A stretch of DNA of 10,364 nucleotides from Lachnospiraceae bacterium (lineage in GTDB: Bacteria; Bacillota; Clostridia; Lachnospirales; Lachnospiraceae), in assembly GCA_900751785.1 (NCBI GenBank), contig CAADSM010000050.1, positions 1 to 10,364 of the forward strand, read 5' to 3'. Position numbers and translations under genes: made by a program. Every line of letters begins with the position of its first letter. The stretch's first letter is position 1. Below, piece after piece: positions 1-7,744 of this stretch. The notes beneath the pieces were generated by a model. It was not told where the DNA came from. It worked only from the letters and a program-made list of their open reading frames with translations, and ran no database searches.

Positions 1-1583
1 CCCGCCGAACCGAGATGGCTGTCCTGCCCTTTTCCCGGATCGCCCGTAGCAAGCTGGACGAGCTGCTCCGTATCCAGACATGCCGCAAGCTCTGCCGCCT
101 CGTCCTCGGGTTCTTCATGGTCATAGTTAAAGTATTCCGTTTCTTTTCCGGAAAGGTCGTACAGGACCCTCGGGACGTCCTCCGTCAGGCTCTCCAGCTC
201 ATCGTACAGCATCCGGCGCTCTTCTGCATCCAATGCAAGCTCATCCGGCATTTCCTCCGGCGGGCAGATATGCTCCGCCACGGCAAGGACCTTCTCTTCC
301 GGAAGCTCCAGGGCTGCCCGGACCGTGCTGCTTTCCAGGGAACTGCCGACGAAGATCCCGTAGAGCCCCTTTTCCAGCACCCATGCTGCCCTGCGTTCAT
401 CATAGGACGCCAGATCCTCAGCCGTGAAGCTCAAGTCAAGCGTCTGGCATGCCCCCGGCATAAGTTCTTCCGTCTTGGCGAAGGCACAGAGCCTTCTGCG
501 CTCCTTGTCAAGCCTTCCCTCCGGAAGAGAGACGTAGACCTGGACGACTTCTTTCCCCGTATAGACATCCCCGCAGTTCGTCACCGTGACAGGAACATGA
601 ACCCGCCCGTCCCGGTCCACAGCCGCACCGCCTGTCTCGATGCTGAACTCCGTGTAGGAGAGACCATAGCCGAAGCAGTATCTCACCGGAATGCCGAAGG
701 TATCAAAGCAGCGGTATCCCACATAGATCCCTTCCTCATATCTCTCCTTCTCTACATTGCCATTGTTATGAGAAAATGTCTCCGAATTAGGATAATCTTC
801 ATAGCGAAGCGCCCAGGTATCCGTCAGCTTTCCGCTCGGAACGGCCACGCCGCTGATGATATCCGCCACCGCATGTCCGCCTTCCTGCCCCGGCTGTCCC
901 ACAAAGAGCAGCCCTCTGACCTGCGGAAATTCATCCGCAAAAGACAGATCTGTCACCCCGCCGGTGTTGACGATCAACAGCACATTCTCATACATGCCGC
1001 ACAGATCCGCGAGCATCCTGTGCTCTTTGCCGCTCAGATAGTAATCTCCCCCGGATGCATGCCGGTCCGCGCCTTCGCCCGCTGCGCGGCTGAGCACATA
1101 GACCGCCAGATCCGCCTCCGTGCGATACACCTCCGGCCCTGCAGGAACTGAAAATGGAGTTCTCGAATATACAGTGAAGAAATCAACTCCGCCGTTTCCT
1201 GACGTCTGTGCCGCTTCTCTCTTCCGCTGGATCTCCGCCTTCCACTCCCGGCGCTTCTTCATATAGAGCTCTTCATACTCCGCGATCCACTCCTCTGTCG
1301 TGATCACATATCCTGCGTCTTTGAGCCCCCGGAAGATGCTGACGCTCTCCCTCTCATTCACGTCGCCGGAACCAGTCCCTCCCTTGACCGTCCTGGACGC
1401 CCCCGCTCCGAAGAGGGCGATCCTGCTCCCCTTCCTCACCGGAAGGAGCCGATCCTCATTTTTCAGAAGGACGATGCCCTCAGCAGCCGCCTTTCTCGAA
1501 ATACGCGCATGAATTTTTTCATATTCTTCCGGCTCCTGCCAGGGATGCCCGCTGAAGCCCCTCTCTTTTATTTTCCGTACCAT
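1..1583 (-). CDS. GH3 beta-glycosidase (beta-glucosidase-like), permuted domain order, 3' end outside window
   Basis: Probable beta-glucosidase or related exo-glycosidase; 527 codons are visible and the gene runs off base 1. The protein opens with what is normally the C-terminal half of GH3 enzymes: an 'AAAEGIVLLKNEDRLLPV' segment at about residues 32-49, then the alpha/beta sandwich with AAGEGADR (165-174), where the Glu at about 170 fits the family's acid/base, and GGDYYLSGKE just after. GQPGQEGG (229-236), SGKLTDTW (250-257) and a fibronectin III-like module at about 340-415 follow. The last visible residues (LATGDPGKG to LGSAG) look like the beginning of the TIM-barrel domain, so the catalytic Asp lies outside. 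This reversed order is known for some Clostridia enzymes such as Butyrivibrio BglA. No signal peptide is seen, so it should be cytoplasmic. The ATG at 1583-1581 has GAGG 8 nt upstream. Exact substrate is unknown. Confidence 0.9.
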   Translation of the reverse strand, partial: MVRKIKERGFSGHPWQEPEEYEKIHARISRKAAAEGIVLLKNEDRLLPVRKGSRIALFGAGASRTVKGGTGSGDVNERESVSIFRGLKDAGYVITTEEWIAEYEELYMKKRREWKAEIQRKREAAQTSGNGGVDFFTVYSRTPFSVPAGPEVYRTEADLAVYVLSRAAGEGADRHASGGDYYLSGKEHRMLADLCGMYENVLLIVNTGGVTDLSFADEFPQVRGLLFVGQPGQEGGHAVADIISGVAVPSGKLTDTWALRYEDYPNSETFSHNNGNVEKERYEEGIYVGYRCFDTFGIPVRYCFGYGLSYTEFSIETGGAAVDRDGRVHVPVTVTNCGDVYTGKEVVQVYVSLPEGRLDKERRRLCAFAKTEELMPGACQTLDLSFTAEDLASYDERRAAWVLEKGLYGIFVGSSLESSTVRAALELPEEKVLAVAEHICPPEEMPDELALDAEERRMLYDELESLTEDVPRVLYDLSGKETEYFNYDHEEPEDEAAELAACLDTEQLVQLATGDPGKGQDSHLGSA

Positions 1584-1720
1584 TCTGCTCACCTCACACT
1601 GAATTATCCGCTTTCCGCAGTCAGTATAAGTATATCATACCCATCTCCTGCAGGCATCCGTTTTCCCCGAGATCTGTCTGTTCGTTTCTCTGTTTTCGCC
1701 TGTCTGTTCTCTGCCTTTTA
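1584..1720. other. Intergenic gap between GH13_4 and GH3 genes
   Basis: No gene and no convincing terminator is seen in these 137 bases. A 10-bp direct repeat, CTGTCTGTTC, occurs at 1674-1683 and 1700-1709 on the plus strand. A possible minus-strand promoter lies nearer the GH3 start. The gap is larger than the other enzyme-enzyme junction in the cluster, which suggests that GH3 may be partly independent of the genes before it. Confidence 0.5.
1623..1640 (-). promoter_or_regulatory. Possible extended -10 promoter for the GH3 gene
   Basis: Read on the minus strand, two adjacent TATACT hexamers occur at 1634-1629 and 1628-1623, and the first is preceded by TG plus one base, which fits an extended -10 element. 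At 17-bp spacing the -35 position (1657-1652, ATGCCT) is poor. It would start transcription about 35-45 nt before the GH3 ATG. Weak support; it may be chance. Confidence 0.3.
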
Positions 1721-3694
1721 TCACCGCTTCATCCATACGAAATCCCAGCCGGACAGCTCCACGGTCTCGACTTCTTCTCTTACACCTGTGACAAGGTCTG
1801 TGTATTCCGCCTTCTCAGGCATCCAGATTTTCCTGCCCTCATCACTGAAGTTAAACACCGCATGAAGCTCTTCGCCCTCTGCCCTTCGCACGACCCAGAG
1901 GACTGACGTGTCGTCATAGTCCTTTGTATATACCTCCGCGTCCGCGTTGAACACCGCCTCGGTCCTCCGTATCTTCTCAAGCGCTTCAAGCCCGCTGAAG
2001 ATCCGTCCCTGGACGCTCGCCCTGTCGCTGATCTTCTCTGCCAGATCCCAGTTGAACCTTCCTCTGTGGATATATCTGGAATCCGGCGCCTTGTCGGGAT
2101 CCTCCTTATAAGAGTAATCATTTACCTGTCCGACCTCATCGCCGCTGTACAGCATCGGGATCCCGGACTGCGTAAACATATATGCATGGAGCATCAGATC
2201 CTTGCGGATCGCCCAGTCCATCTTCTCATCGTCCTGCTCAAACCCGGCGCTCTCCACGCCGCACATCGACGCCGTCGTCGCGCAGAACCTGGCATCGCCG
2301 GTCACCAGGTCCTCATTATAGAGCTCACCTCGGCTGACGCTGCCCTCGGTCTTTCCCTGGAAATAGTCGTTCAGATACTTCTTGTGCGGTACTTCCTTCA
2401 TGCCCCAGCTGCTCAGGGTCGCATAGTCAAGCCCCCAGCCGATGTCGTCATGGCAGCGCAGATAGTTCAGGAATGTATATTCCCTCGGAAGAGCGCAGAC
2501 GATGTCCATCTGTTTTCTCAGGAGACGCACATCCCTCGTCGCCACCGTGTTCCATGTCGTCGCCATGGTCGTCACATTGTAGAGCATATGGCACTCCGGC
2601 TTCTCCACAGTCCCGAAGTACGGAGCCACCTTGTCCGGCTCCATGACAACCTCTCCCAGGAGCACGATCCCCGGGCACACGATCTCGCCGATCATGCGCA
2701 TCATGCGGACAATGGTGTGCACCTGCGGAAGATTCCGGCAGCTGGTGCCCAGCTCTTTCCAGATATACGGCACCGCGTCAATACGGATGATATCCATTCC
2801 CTGGTTTGCAAGATAGAGGAAATTGTACATCATCTCATTGAACACCCGCGGATTGCGGTAGTTCAGGTCCCACTGATACGGATAAAACGTAGTCATCACA
2901 TAATGCCCCATCTCCGGCAGATAGGTGAAATTGCCCGGCGCCGTGGTCGGGAACACCTGCGGCACTGTCTTCTCATATTCCTGCGGGATGGCCGGGTCAG
3001 CGTAGAAGAAGTAGCGGCTCATATACTCGCCGTCTCCCTGCCGCGCTTTCACAGCCCACTCATGGTCCTCCGACGTATGGTTCATGACGAAATCCATGCA
3101 CAGGCTGATCCCCTTGTCATGGCACTTGTCCGCCAGCTCGGCGAGGTCCTCCATCGTCCCCAGCTCCGGCTTTACCCTGCGAAAGTCCGCCACCGCATAA
3201 CCGCCGTCTGACCTTCCCTTCGGAGAATCGAGGAACGGCATCAGGTGGATATAGTTTACATTACATTTCTCCAGGTATGGAAGCTTCTCCTGCACGCCCC
3301 AAAGATTCCCGGCGAAATTGTCAATATACATCATCATGCCGAGCATGTCTCGCTTTCTGTACCATTCGCCGGCTTTCTCCCGCTCTGCATCCAGCTTTTT
3401 CAGTTTCTCCGTTCTCTGGTCATAGTACCATTTCATTTGACCGCAGAGTTCCGCGAACATATCGTCGTTCCCGTACAGCTCCATATAGAGCCATCTGAGC
3501 TCGTCGTGGTGACGCCCTAGACGCTCCATGAAAATTCTGTCGGCTTCTGCCTTTGCTTCCGCCGCGCTGCGCTTCGGCTCTGCGGTTCTTGTTTTCCCTG
3601 CTGTCTTTGCTTTCTCCGCAGTCTTTTCCTTTCCCGCCGCCTTTGCTTTTCCCGCCGCCTTTGCTTTTCCTGCCATGTTTGCTTTTCCTGCCAT
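1721..3694 (-). CDS. Amylosucrase-like GH13 subfamily 4 enzyme with Lys/Ala repeat tail
   Basis: Amylosucrases move the glucosyl unit of sucrose to an alpha-1,4-glucan and release fructose. This 657-residue protein tracks Neisseria polysaccharea amylosucrase (636 residues) from memory over its whole catalytic part: SDGGYAV (Asp163, the -1 pocket Asp that pairs with Arg), DFVMNHTSEDHEW (His206), IIRIDAVPYIWKELGTS (Arg304, nucleophile Asp306), LLGEVVM (acid/base Glu348), RCHDDIGW (His415-Asp416) and PDSRYIHR (Arg540). The Asp163/Arg540 pair and the length argue against GH13_18 sucrose phosphorylase. No signal peptide; likely cytoplasmic. The N-terminus is a run of Lys/Ala hexapeptide repeats (residues 1-48). 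The start ATG at 3694 has GGAGGT 10 nt upstream, the spacing used elsewhere here; ATG 3712 with a weaker AGGA is the alternative, and an upstream TTG at 3739 overlaps GH36 and is unlikely. Beside GH36 it would consume sucrose freed from raffinose. Confidence 0.88.
   Translation of the reverse strand: MAGKANMAGKAKAAGKAKAAGKEKTAEKAKTAGKTRTAEPKRSAAEAKAEADRIFMERLGRHHDELRWLYMELYGNDDMFAELCGQMKWYYDQRTEKLKKLDAEREKAGEWYRKRDMLGMMMYIDNFAGNLWGVQEKLPYLEKCNVNYIHLMPFLDSPKGRSDGGYAVADFRRVKPELGTMEDLAELADKCHDKGISLCMDFVMNHTSEDHEWAVKARQGDGEYMSRYFFYADPAIPQEYEKTVPQVFPTTAPGNFTYLPEMGHYVMTTFYPYQWDLNYRNPRVFNEMMYNFLYLANQGMDIIRIDAVPYIWKELGTSCRNLPQVHTIVRMMRMIGEIVCPGIVLLGEVVMEPDKVAPYFGTVEKPECHMLYNVTTMATTWNTVATRDVRLLRKQMDIVCALPREYTFLNYLRCHDDIGWGLDYATLSSWGMKEVPHKKYLNDYFQGKTEGSVSRGELYNEDLVTGDARFCATTASMCGVESAGFEQDDEKMDWAIRKDLMLHAYMFTQSGIPMLYSGDEVGQVNDYSYKEDPDKAPDSRYIHRGRFNWDLAEKISDRASVQGRIFSGLEALEKIRRTEAVFNADAEVYTKDYDDTSVLWVVRRAEGEELHAVFNFSDEGRKIWMPEKAEYTDLVTGVREEVETVELSGWDFVWMKR
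3551..3694 (-). repeat. Eight-unit 18-bp tandem repeat encoding the basic N-terminal tail
   Basis: On the minus strand the first 144 coding bases are eight degenerate 18-bp units, consensus close to RYGGCRGGAAAAGCAAAG, each encoding a hexapeptide of the form xA(G/E)KA(K/N). Units 1 and 2 differ by one base, units 2 and 3 by three, units 3 and 4 by two, and later units decay. Unit length is a multiple of three, so gain or loss of a unit keeps the frame. Both of the first two units begin with ATG. Confidence 0.85.
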
Positions 3695-3704
3695 GTTTTT
3701 TCTG

Positions 3705-3710
3705 ACCTCC
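3705..3710 (-). promoter_or_regulatory. Ribosome binding site GGAGGT for the GH13_4 gene
   Basis: GGAGGT lies 10 nt before the ATG at 3694-3692. The binding-protein and both permease genes also use AAGGAG or GGAGG sites set 10-11 nt from their ATGs, so the spacing is normal for this genome. It favours the ATG at 3694 over the one at 3712, which overlaps this site. Confidence 0.6.
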
Positions 3711-3722
3711 ATCTGCCCGTTC

Positions 3723-5906
3723 CTATTCTTCACACACAAGATGCCACTGATACGCCTGATACTCTCCGTTCAGCACCGGCTTCGGCACTCCTGCCTCCCT
3801 GAGCGCCGTGCTGTTGTACATCCTGCCGGTCTCCGTATCGCGGTACATTGTGTTCTCCTTTAATCCTTTTACCTTGATATAATCCACTGTCATGTTGGCA
3901 TGCTTCTTGATTCCTACCACCTGGACAAGCGCTTCCGTCTGATCCTCGGATACGAACTCCCACGCCCCCTGGTTGTCGGTCTGCGGGTTTGTCAGACGGT
4001 AATAGCGTCCGGTCTGCACGAGATGCGCATACTTCTTATACTCCGCGATCTGACGGCGGATCTCATCCTTATCCTCCCCGCTGAGTTCATTCAGATTCAG
4101 CTCGTAGCCGAAGGTTCCCGCCATGGCGACCATGCCCCTCGTCTTCATGGAAGTGATCCTTCCGGTCTGGTGGTTCGGCGATGCGGAGACATGCGCCCCG
4201 ACCGAAGACGCCGGATAAATGAATGACGTTCCGTACTGGATCTCCAGACGGTCGATCGGATCCGTGTTGTCGCTGCACCAGATCTGCGGCGTATAGTAGA
4301 GCATCCCCGCGTCGAAACGACCGCCGCCGCCGCTGCATCCCTCGATCAGTATATCCGGATACCTGTTCACAAGCCGCTCGAGGAAATCATAGAGCCCGAG
4401 CACATAGTCATGAAGCACCCTTCCCTGGCTGTCCGCGGTCGCCGAGTAAACGTCTGCAAGGCTTCGGTTCATATCCCATTTCACATACTCTACATTGCCC
4501 TGGTCCAGCACGCCGCAGATCTGCTCATAGATATAATCTACCACTTCTTTTCTCGAAAAGTCGAGCACAAGCTGATGCCTGGAGCGGTTCGGCCGCCTTC
4601 CCGGGATCACGAACGCCCAGTCCGGATGCTCGCGGTAAAGGTCGCTGTCCTCGTTCACCATCTCGGGCTCGATCCAGATTCCGAACTTCAGCCCCATGCC
4701 ATTGATCTTCGCGATCAGCTCCCCGAGAGAGCATCCCAGCTTTTCTTCATTGACCTTCCAGTCTCCAAGCCCCCGCATCTCGCTGTCCCTGTTTCCGAAC
4801 CAGCCGTCGTCCATGACGAACATTTCGATGCCGAGCTCCGCCGCCTGCTCTGCGAGCTTCAGAAGGCTCTCGCCTGTAAAGTCAAAATATGACGCCTCCC
4901 AGCTGTTCAGCAGGATCGGGCGTACCGTTTCCTTATACTTTCCTCTGCAGAGGTGCGTGCGAATACACCGGTGGAAGTTCTGTGAGAGCTTCGCAAGCCC
5001 TTCCGCCGAATAACTCATAATGACCTCCGGAGACTGAAATTCCTCTCCCGCGTTCAGCGGATATGCGAACTGCTCCTCGGAAAATCCCATGAGCAGTCTC
5101 GTCTGATAGTACTGGTCCATGCCCGCCTCGCTCTGGAAACCGCCGCTGTAGACAAACGCCATCGCATAGCAGCCGCCCGCATCCTCCGTCGCGTCGTGCT
5201 CCGCCAGGATCACCGCCGGGTTGTACTGGTGGCTGGATGTGCCGCGCAGGCTGCCGATCTTGGAAACGCCGTGTCCGACAGGCATCCTCTGACAGTTTCT
5301 CTCCATGGCGTGCCTTCCGTAAAACGTAATAAAATCATACTCTCCCCCGAGGAGATCAAGGCAGGCCGGAGCAAGCTTCTTGACTGAAATGTGGCCTCCG
5401 CTCGCATTGACAATGCGCACGCAGCGGGTAATCACATCGTACTCCGGAATCACCCCATAGAGCAGCACTGCCTTCACGCCCGTCACACGGTCCTCCAGCA
5501 CGACCTCCAGCGTCTGCGCCTCATCCTCATCCGCGTAGACCGCCGGCAGCCCGGGCAGAGAATATTTCCCCGGTTTTATACTGTGGCTCTCATAGCGGAA
5601 ATCACTGCTGTACGTGCGGTCCGTATTCTTGATAATACATGCCGGCGTGCGGTAATCCCCGGTCCCAAGCGACGGGAACTCCTGCGGCAGGGAATCCATA
5701 GAATAAGTCTTGTCAGTTCCGGCATCGTACGGATTCCCGGAGAATCCTCTGTCGTAATAGGTCAGCAGATAGTCCATGCATCCCTCTGCGTATTTCCCGT
5801 AATACAGGTGCAGCAGAAATCCATACCTGTCGATCTGCATCTGATATGCCGTATTTTTTGTATACAGCGTAATTGTCTTCTGCTTTTCATCATAAATTAT
5901 GCTCAT
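3723..5906 (-). CDS. Alpha-galactosidase, GH36
   Basis: Retaining alpha-galactosidase that removes terminal alpha-1,6-galactose from melibiose, raffinose and stachyose; without a signal peptide it acts in the cytoplasm after import. The 727-residue length matches the long bacterial GH36 group (Geobacillus AgaA type). In order: an N-terminal beta-supersandwich domain to about residue 325; the barrel with NSWEASYFDFT (334-344), MDDGWFGNRD (365-374), WIEPEMVN (411-418) and RHQLVLDFSR (443-452); VKWDMNRS with nucleophile Asp478; CSGGGGRFD (524-532); CSDNTDPIDRL with acid/base Asp546; then a C-terminal beta domain. All catalytic residues are present. The ATG at 5906-5904 has AGGAG 7 nt upstream. 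Its stop lies 28 nt before the chosen GH13_4 start, so the two enzymes are very likely co-transcribed and co-regulated with the upstream importer. Confidence 0.95.
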   Translation of the reverse strand: MSIIYDEKQKTITLYTKNTAYQMQIDRYGFLLHLYYGKYAEGCMDYLLTYYDRGFSGNPYDAGTDKTYSMDSLPQEFPSLGTGDYRTPACIIKNTDRTYSSDFRYESHSIKPGKYSLPGLPAVYADEDEAQTLEVVLEDRVTGVKAVLLYGVIPEYDVITRCVRIVNASGGHISVKKLAPACLDLLGGEYDFITFYGRHAMERNCQRMPVGHGVSKIGSLRGTSSHQYNPAVILAEHDATEDAGGCYAMAFVYSGGFQSEAGMDQYYQTRLLMGFSEEQFAYPLNAGEEFQSPEVIMSYSAEGLAKLSQNFHRCIRTHLCRGKYKETVRPILLNSWEASYFDFTGESLLKLAEQAAELGIEMFVMDDGWFGNRDSEMRGLGDWKVNEEKLGCSLGELIAKINGMGLKFGIWIEPEMVNEDSDLYREHPDWAFVIPGRRPNRSRHQLVLDFSRKEVVDYIYEQICGVLDQGNVEYVKWDMNRSLADVYSATADSQGRVLHDYVLGLYDFLERLVNRYPDILIEGCSGGGGRFDAGMLYYTPQIWCSDNTDPIDRLEIQYGTSFIYPASSVGAHVSASPNHQTGRITSMKTRGMVAMAGTFGYELNLNELSGEDKDEIRRQIAEYKKYAHLVQTGRYYRLTNPQTDNQGAWEFVSEDQTEALVQVVGIKKHANMTVDYIKVKGLKENTMYRDTETGRMYNSTALREAGVPKPVLNGEYQAYQWHLVCEE

Positions 5907-5944
5907 AATCTCTCTCCTGCTCTGTCTTTTTTATGATTAAGTCC

Positions 5945-5984
5945 AAAAGCGGGTAAATGCACCGTCTCCGGTGCATAACCCGCT
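5945..5984 (-). terminator. RNA hairpin 2 with GAGA tetraloop, possible leaky terminator
   Basis: In the minus-strand RNA, AGCGGGU pairs with ACCCGCU and AUGCACCG pairs with CGGUGCAU, a 15-bp stem with one small internal loop, closed by GAGA, a GNRA tetraloop. Only four U residues follow before GG. That suggests partial termination or a message-stabilising or processing element rather than a full stop, consistent with GH36 lacking an obvious promoter of its own. Confidence 0.6.
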
Positions 5985-5990
5985 CTGCGG

Positions 5991-6011
5991 CAGATGCCTT
6001 ATATGCATCTG
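5991..6011 (-). other. RNA hairpin 1 just after the second permease
   Basis: CAGATGC and GCATCTG form a perfect 7-bp stem with a 7-nt AT-rich loop, starting 8 nt after the permease stop codon. No U-run follows, so it is not a terminator by itself. It may protect the 3' end of the transporter message. Confidence 0.5.
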
Positions 6012-6018
6012 GATGTAT

Positions 6019-6861
6019 TTACTTCACAGCGCCGTTCACCACGCCGTTAATAATCTGCTTCTGGCAGATGACATAGAAGATGATGATCGGAATCAGTGCA
6101 AGCAGATAGGACGCAAACGCCAGATTGTAGTTCGTACCGAACTGAGTCTGGAACGTCAGCTGTGCCAGCGGAAGTGTGTTCTGCCCTTTTCCTGACATAA
6201 TGATCAGAGGCGTCATAACGTCGTTCCATACTGCAAGCGCTGTGATAACAGCTACCGTCGCGTGCATGGGTTTCATGATCGGGAAAATAATCTTCCAGAA
6301 CGTAGTCCATGTATTCGCTCCGTCTACTCTCGCCGCTTCCTCGAGCGCAATCGGAATATTTACAAGATATCCTGTATACAGAAGTAAGTTCATCGGCATA
6401 TAGAATACCACATAAAGCAGGATTACGCCAAGCCAATTATCAAGATGCATCTCAGCGGTCTGTTTTGCAAGCGGCATCATCAGGATCGCAAACGGTACGA
6501 ACATACCGCTTACAATGAAAAGATATACCAGGTTGTAGACCTTGCTGTGCACTTTATTTCTTCCCACTGCATATCCCATCAGAGAGTGGAGCAGGATACA
6601 AAGCACAACCGTGCTGATGGTTACCAGAAGGCTGTTCCCGAGGGAGCGCCAGAAGTCGGTCAGCTCCATGGCCTGCGCGAAATTACTCAGGGACCACTGC
6701 TCCGGAAGAGAAAGGATTCCGGAAATACTGTTCGTCATCTCAGTCGGCTGCTTGAAGGCGATAACAATCGTCATATACAGCGGAAATGCCACCGTGATCA
6801 GACCGATGCACAGGAGGATTGTAACAGGCCAGTTTACTCTTGATTTCATTTTCTCATACAT
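6019..6861 (-). CDS. Carbohydrate ABC transporter permease, MalG/MsmG type
   Basis: Second inner-membrane subunit of an oligosaccharide importer (CUT1 class). The 280-residue protein has an N-terminal membrane segment at about 11-33, a cluster of further hydrophobic segments (about 76-98, 109-129, 144-164, 200-220, 248-266), and the cytoplasmic EAA loop EEAARVDGANTWTTFWKI at 174-191 that docks onto the ATPase. The C-terminus NGVVNGAVK is typical of MalG-like subunits. Its ATG shares one base with the stop of the preceding permease (TAATG), a sign of translational coupling, and GGAGG sits 10 nt upstream inside that gene. The family is certain; the exact sugar is inferred from the GH36 neighbour. 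Confidence 0.95.
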   Translation of the reverse strand: MYEKMKSRVNWPVTILLCIGLITVAFPLYMTIVIAFKQPTEMTNSISGILSLPEQWSLSNFAQAMELTDFWRSLGNSLLVTISTVVLCILLHSLMGYAVGRNKVHSKVYNLVYLFIVSGMFVPFAILMMPLAKQTAEMHLDNWLGVILLYVVFYMPMNLLLYTGYLVNIPIALEEAARVDGANTWTTFWKIIFPIMKPMHATVAVITALAVWNDVMTPLIIMSGKGQNTLPLAQLTFQTQFGTNYNLAFASYLLALIPIIIFYVICQKQIINGVVNGAVK

Positions 6862-7733
6862 TATAACTGTTCCTCCTTCTTACTTGATATAGTCATCTGC
6901 GCCACGGAGATCGCAACGATCACGATGAAGAATACAACCGCGTTGGCGCTCTGGTAGCCGAAGCTTCCGCCCGACAGACCGTTGTTGTAGATCAGGTAGG
7001 AGATAGACTCCGTGCTCTGCTCCGGTCCGCCTTTTGTCATTGCCATGATCTGATCGAATACCATCAGGAAGTTCTTCACGCAGAGAACCATGTTGATTGT
7101 AAAGAACGGGACGATCAGCGGGAAGGTCAGGTATCTGAACTTCTTCCATCCGGTAGCTCCGTCCAGGTCGCCTGCCTCATACACATCCTCCGGCACTGTC
7201 TGAAGACCGGAGATATAGATGATCGTGTTCATCGCGATAGACTGCCATGCGCAGACGATCACGATCGCGATCCATGCCGTCTTGCTGTTGGAGAGCATGC
7301 TTCCGCCCAGCGCATCGATTCCGAGCGCATCTCCCAGCCCCGGAAGGATGTATGTAAAGAAGTACTGGAAGATGTAGCCTACAACCAGCGCTCCAAGTAC
7401 GTTCGGCACGAAGTAAGCCGCACGCAGGAATGTCTTTCCTTTAATCTTGCTGTTGAGCCCGAGAGCCAGCAGAAGGCTGATCACATTGGTCAAAATCGTC
7501 GCGACGACTGCCAGCTTGATCGTGAACAGATAGGAGCCTCCGATTCTCGGATCTGTAAACAGGTCCAGATAGTTGCGGAACCCCACAAAATCATATGTTC
7601 CAAAACCTTTAAAGTTTGTAAAACTGTAGATCACACCGCGGATCAGCGGTACCGTGTTAAAGCAGACAAACAGTGCGAGGATCGGTATGGTGATCAGCAT
7701 ATAAGTCCGCTTGCTGTCATTTACTTTTTTCAT
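6861..7733 (-). CDS. Carbohydrate ABC transporter permease, MalF/MsmF type
   Basis: First inner-membrane subunit of the importer, 290 residues. Hydrophobic segments are seen at about 11-35, 71-94, 105-128, 153-175, 204-226 and 262-282. The EAA loop YEAGDLDGATGWKKFRYLTFP occupies 185-205, and the TKGGPEQSTES segment (233-243) is characteristic of this subunit. Compared with E. coli MalF it lacks the large periplasmic domain, as in Gram-positive homologues. The start at ATG 7733 is chosen because AAAGGAG lies 11 nt upstream and it leaves 19 nt after the binding-protein stop; a longer frame to 7796 would overlap that gene without a ribosome site. It pairs with the next permease, whose start overlaps its stop by one base. 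Confidence 0.95.
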   Translation of the reverse strand: MKKVNDSKRTYMLITIPILALFVCFNTVPLIRGVIYSFTNFKGFGTYDFVGFRNYLDLFTDPRIGGSYLFTIKLAVVATILTNVISLLLALGLNSKIKGKTFLRAAYFVPNVLGALVVGYIFQYFFTYILPGLGDALGIDALGGSMLSNSKTAWIAIVIVCAWQSIAMNTIIYISGLQTVPEDVYEAGDLDGATGWKKFRYLTFPLIVPFFTINMVLCVKNFLMVFDQIMAMTKGGPEQSTESISYLIYNNGLSGGSFGYQSANAVVFFIVIVAISVAQMTISSKKEEQL

Positions 7734-7744
7734 AATCTGCCCCA

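Larger units (their letters stand above)
5907..6018. other. Transporter-to-enzyme junction with two hairpins
   Basis: This 112-bp gap between the second permease and the GH36 gene holds two RNA hairpins (listed separately) followed by a short A-rich stretch and the GH36 ribosome binding site. I see no clear promoter in it. It probably tunes how much of the transcript reaches the enzyme genes. Confidence 0.55.

Noticed and set aside
1595..1615. Catabolite-responsive element before GH3 (GGAAAGCGGATAA)
   Set aside because: It shares the AAnCG core but misses several fixed positions of the cre consensus, including the left TG and the right C.
1635..1657. A -35 element for the GH3 promoter
   Set aside because: The hexamer at 17-bp spacing (ATGCCT) hardly resembles TTGACA; only the extended -10 supports a promoter.
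2066..3211. Long plus-strand open frame opposite the GH13_4 gene
   Set aside because: It is antisense to a clear catalytic domain and its product shows no family features; it follows from codon use on the other strand. The same holds for the plus-strand frames at 15-1151 and 5391-5936.
5907..5947. A separate promoter for GH36
   Set aside because: TTGGAC is present just after the hairpin, but no -10 hexamer stands at a suitable distance before the start codon.
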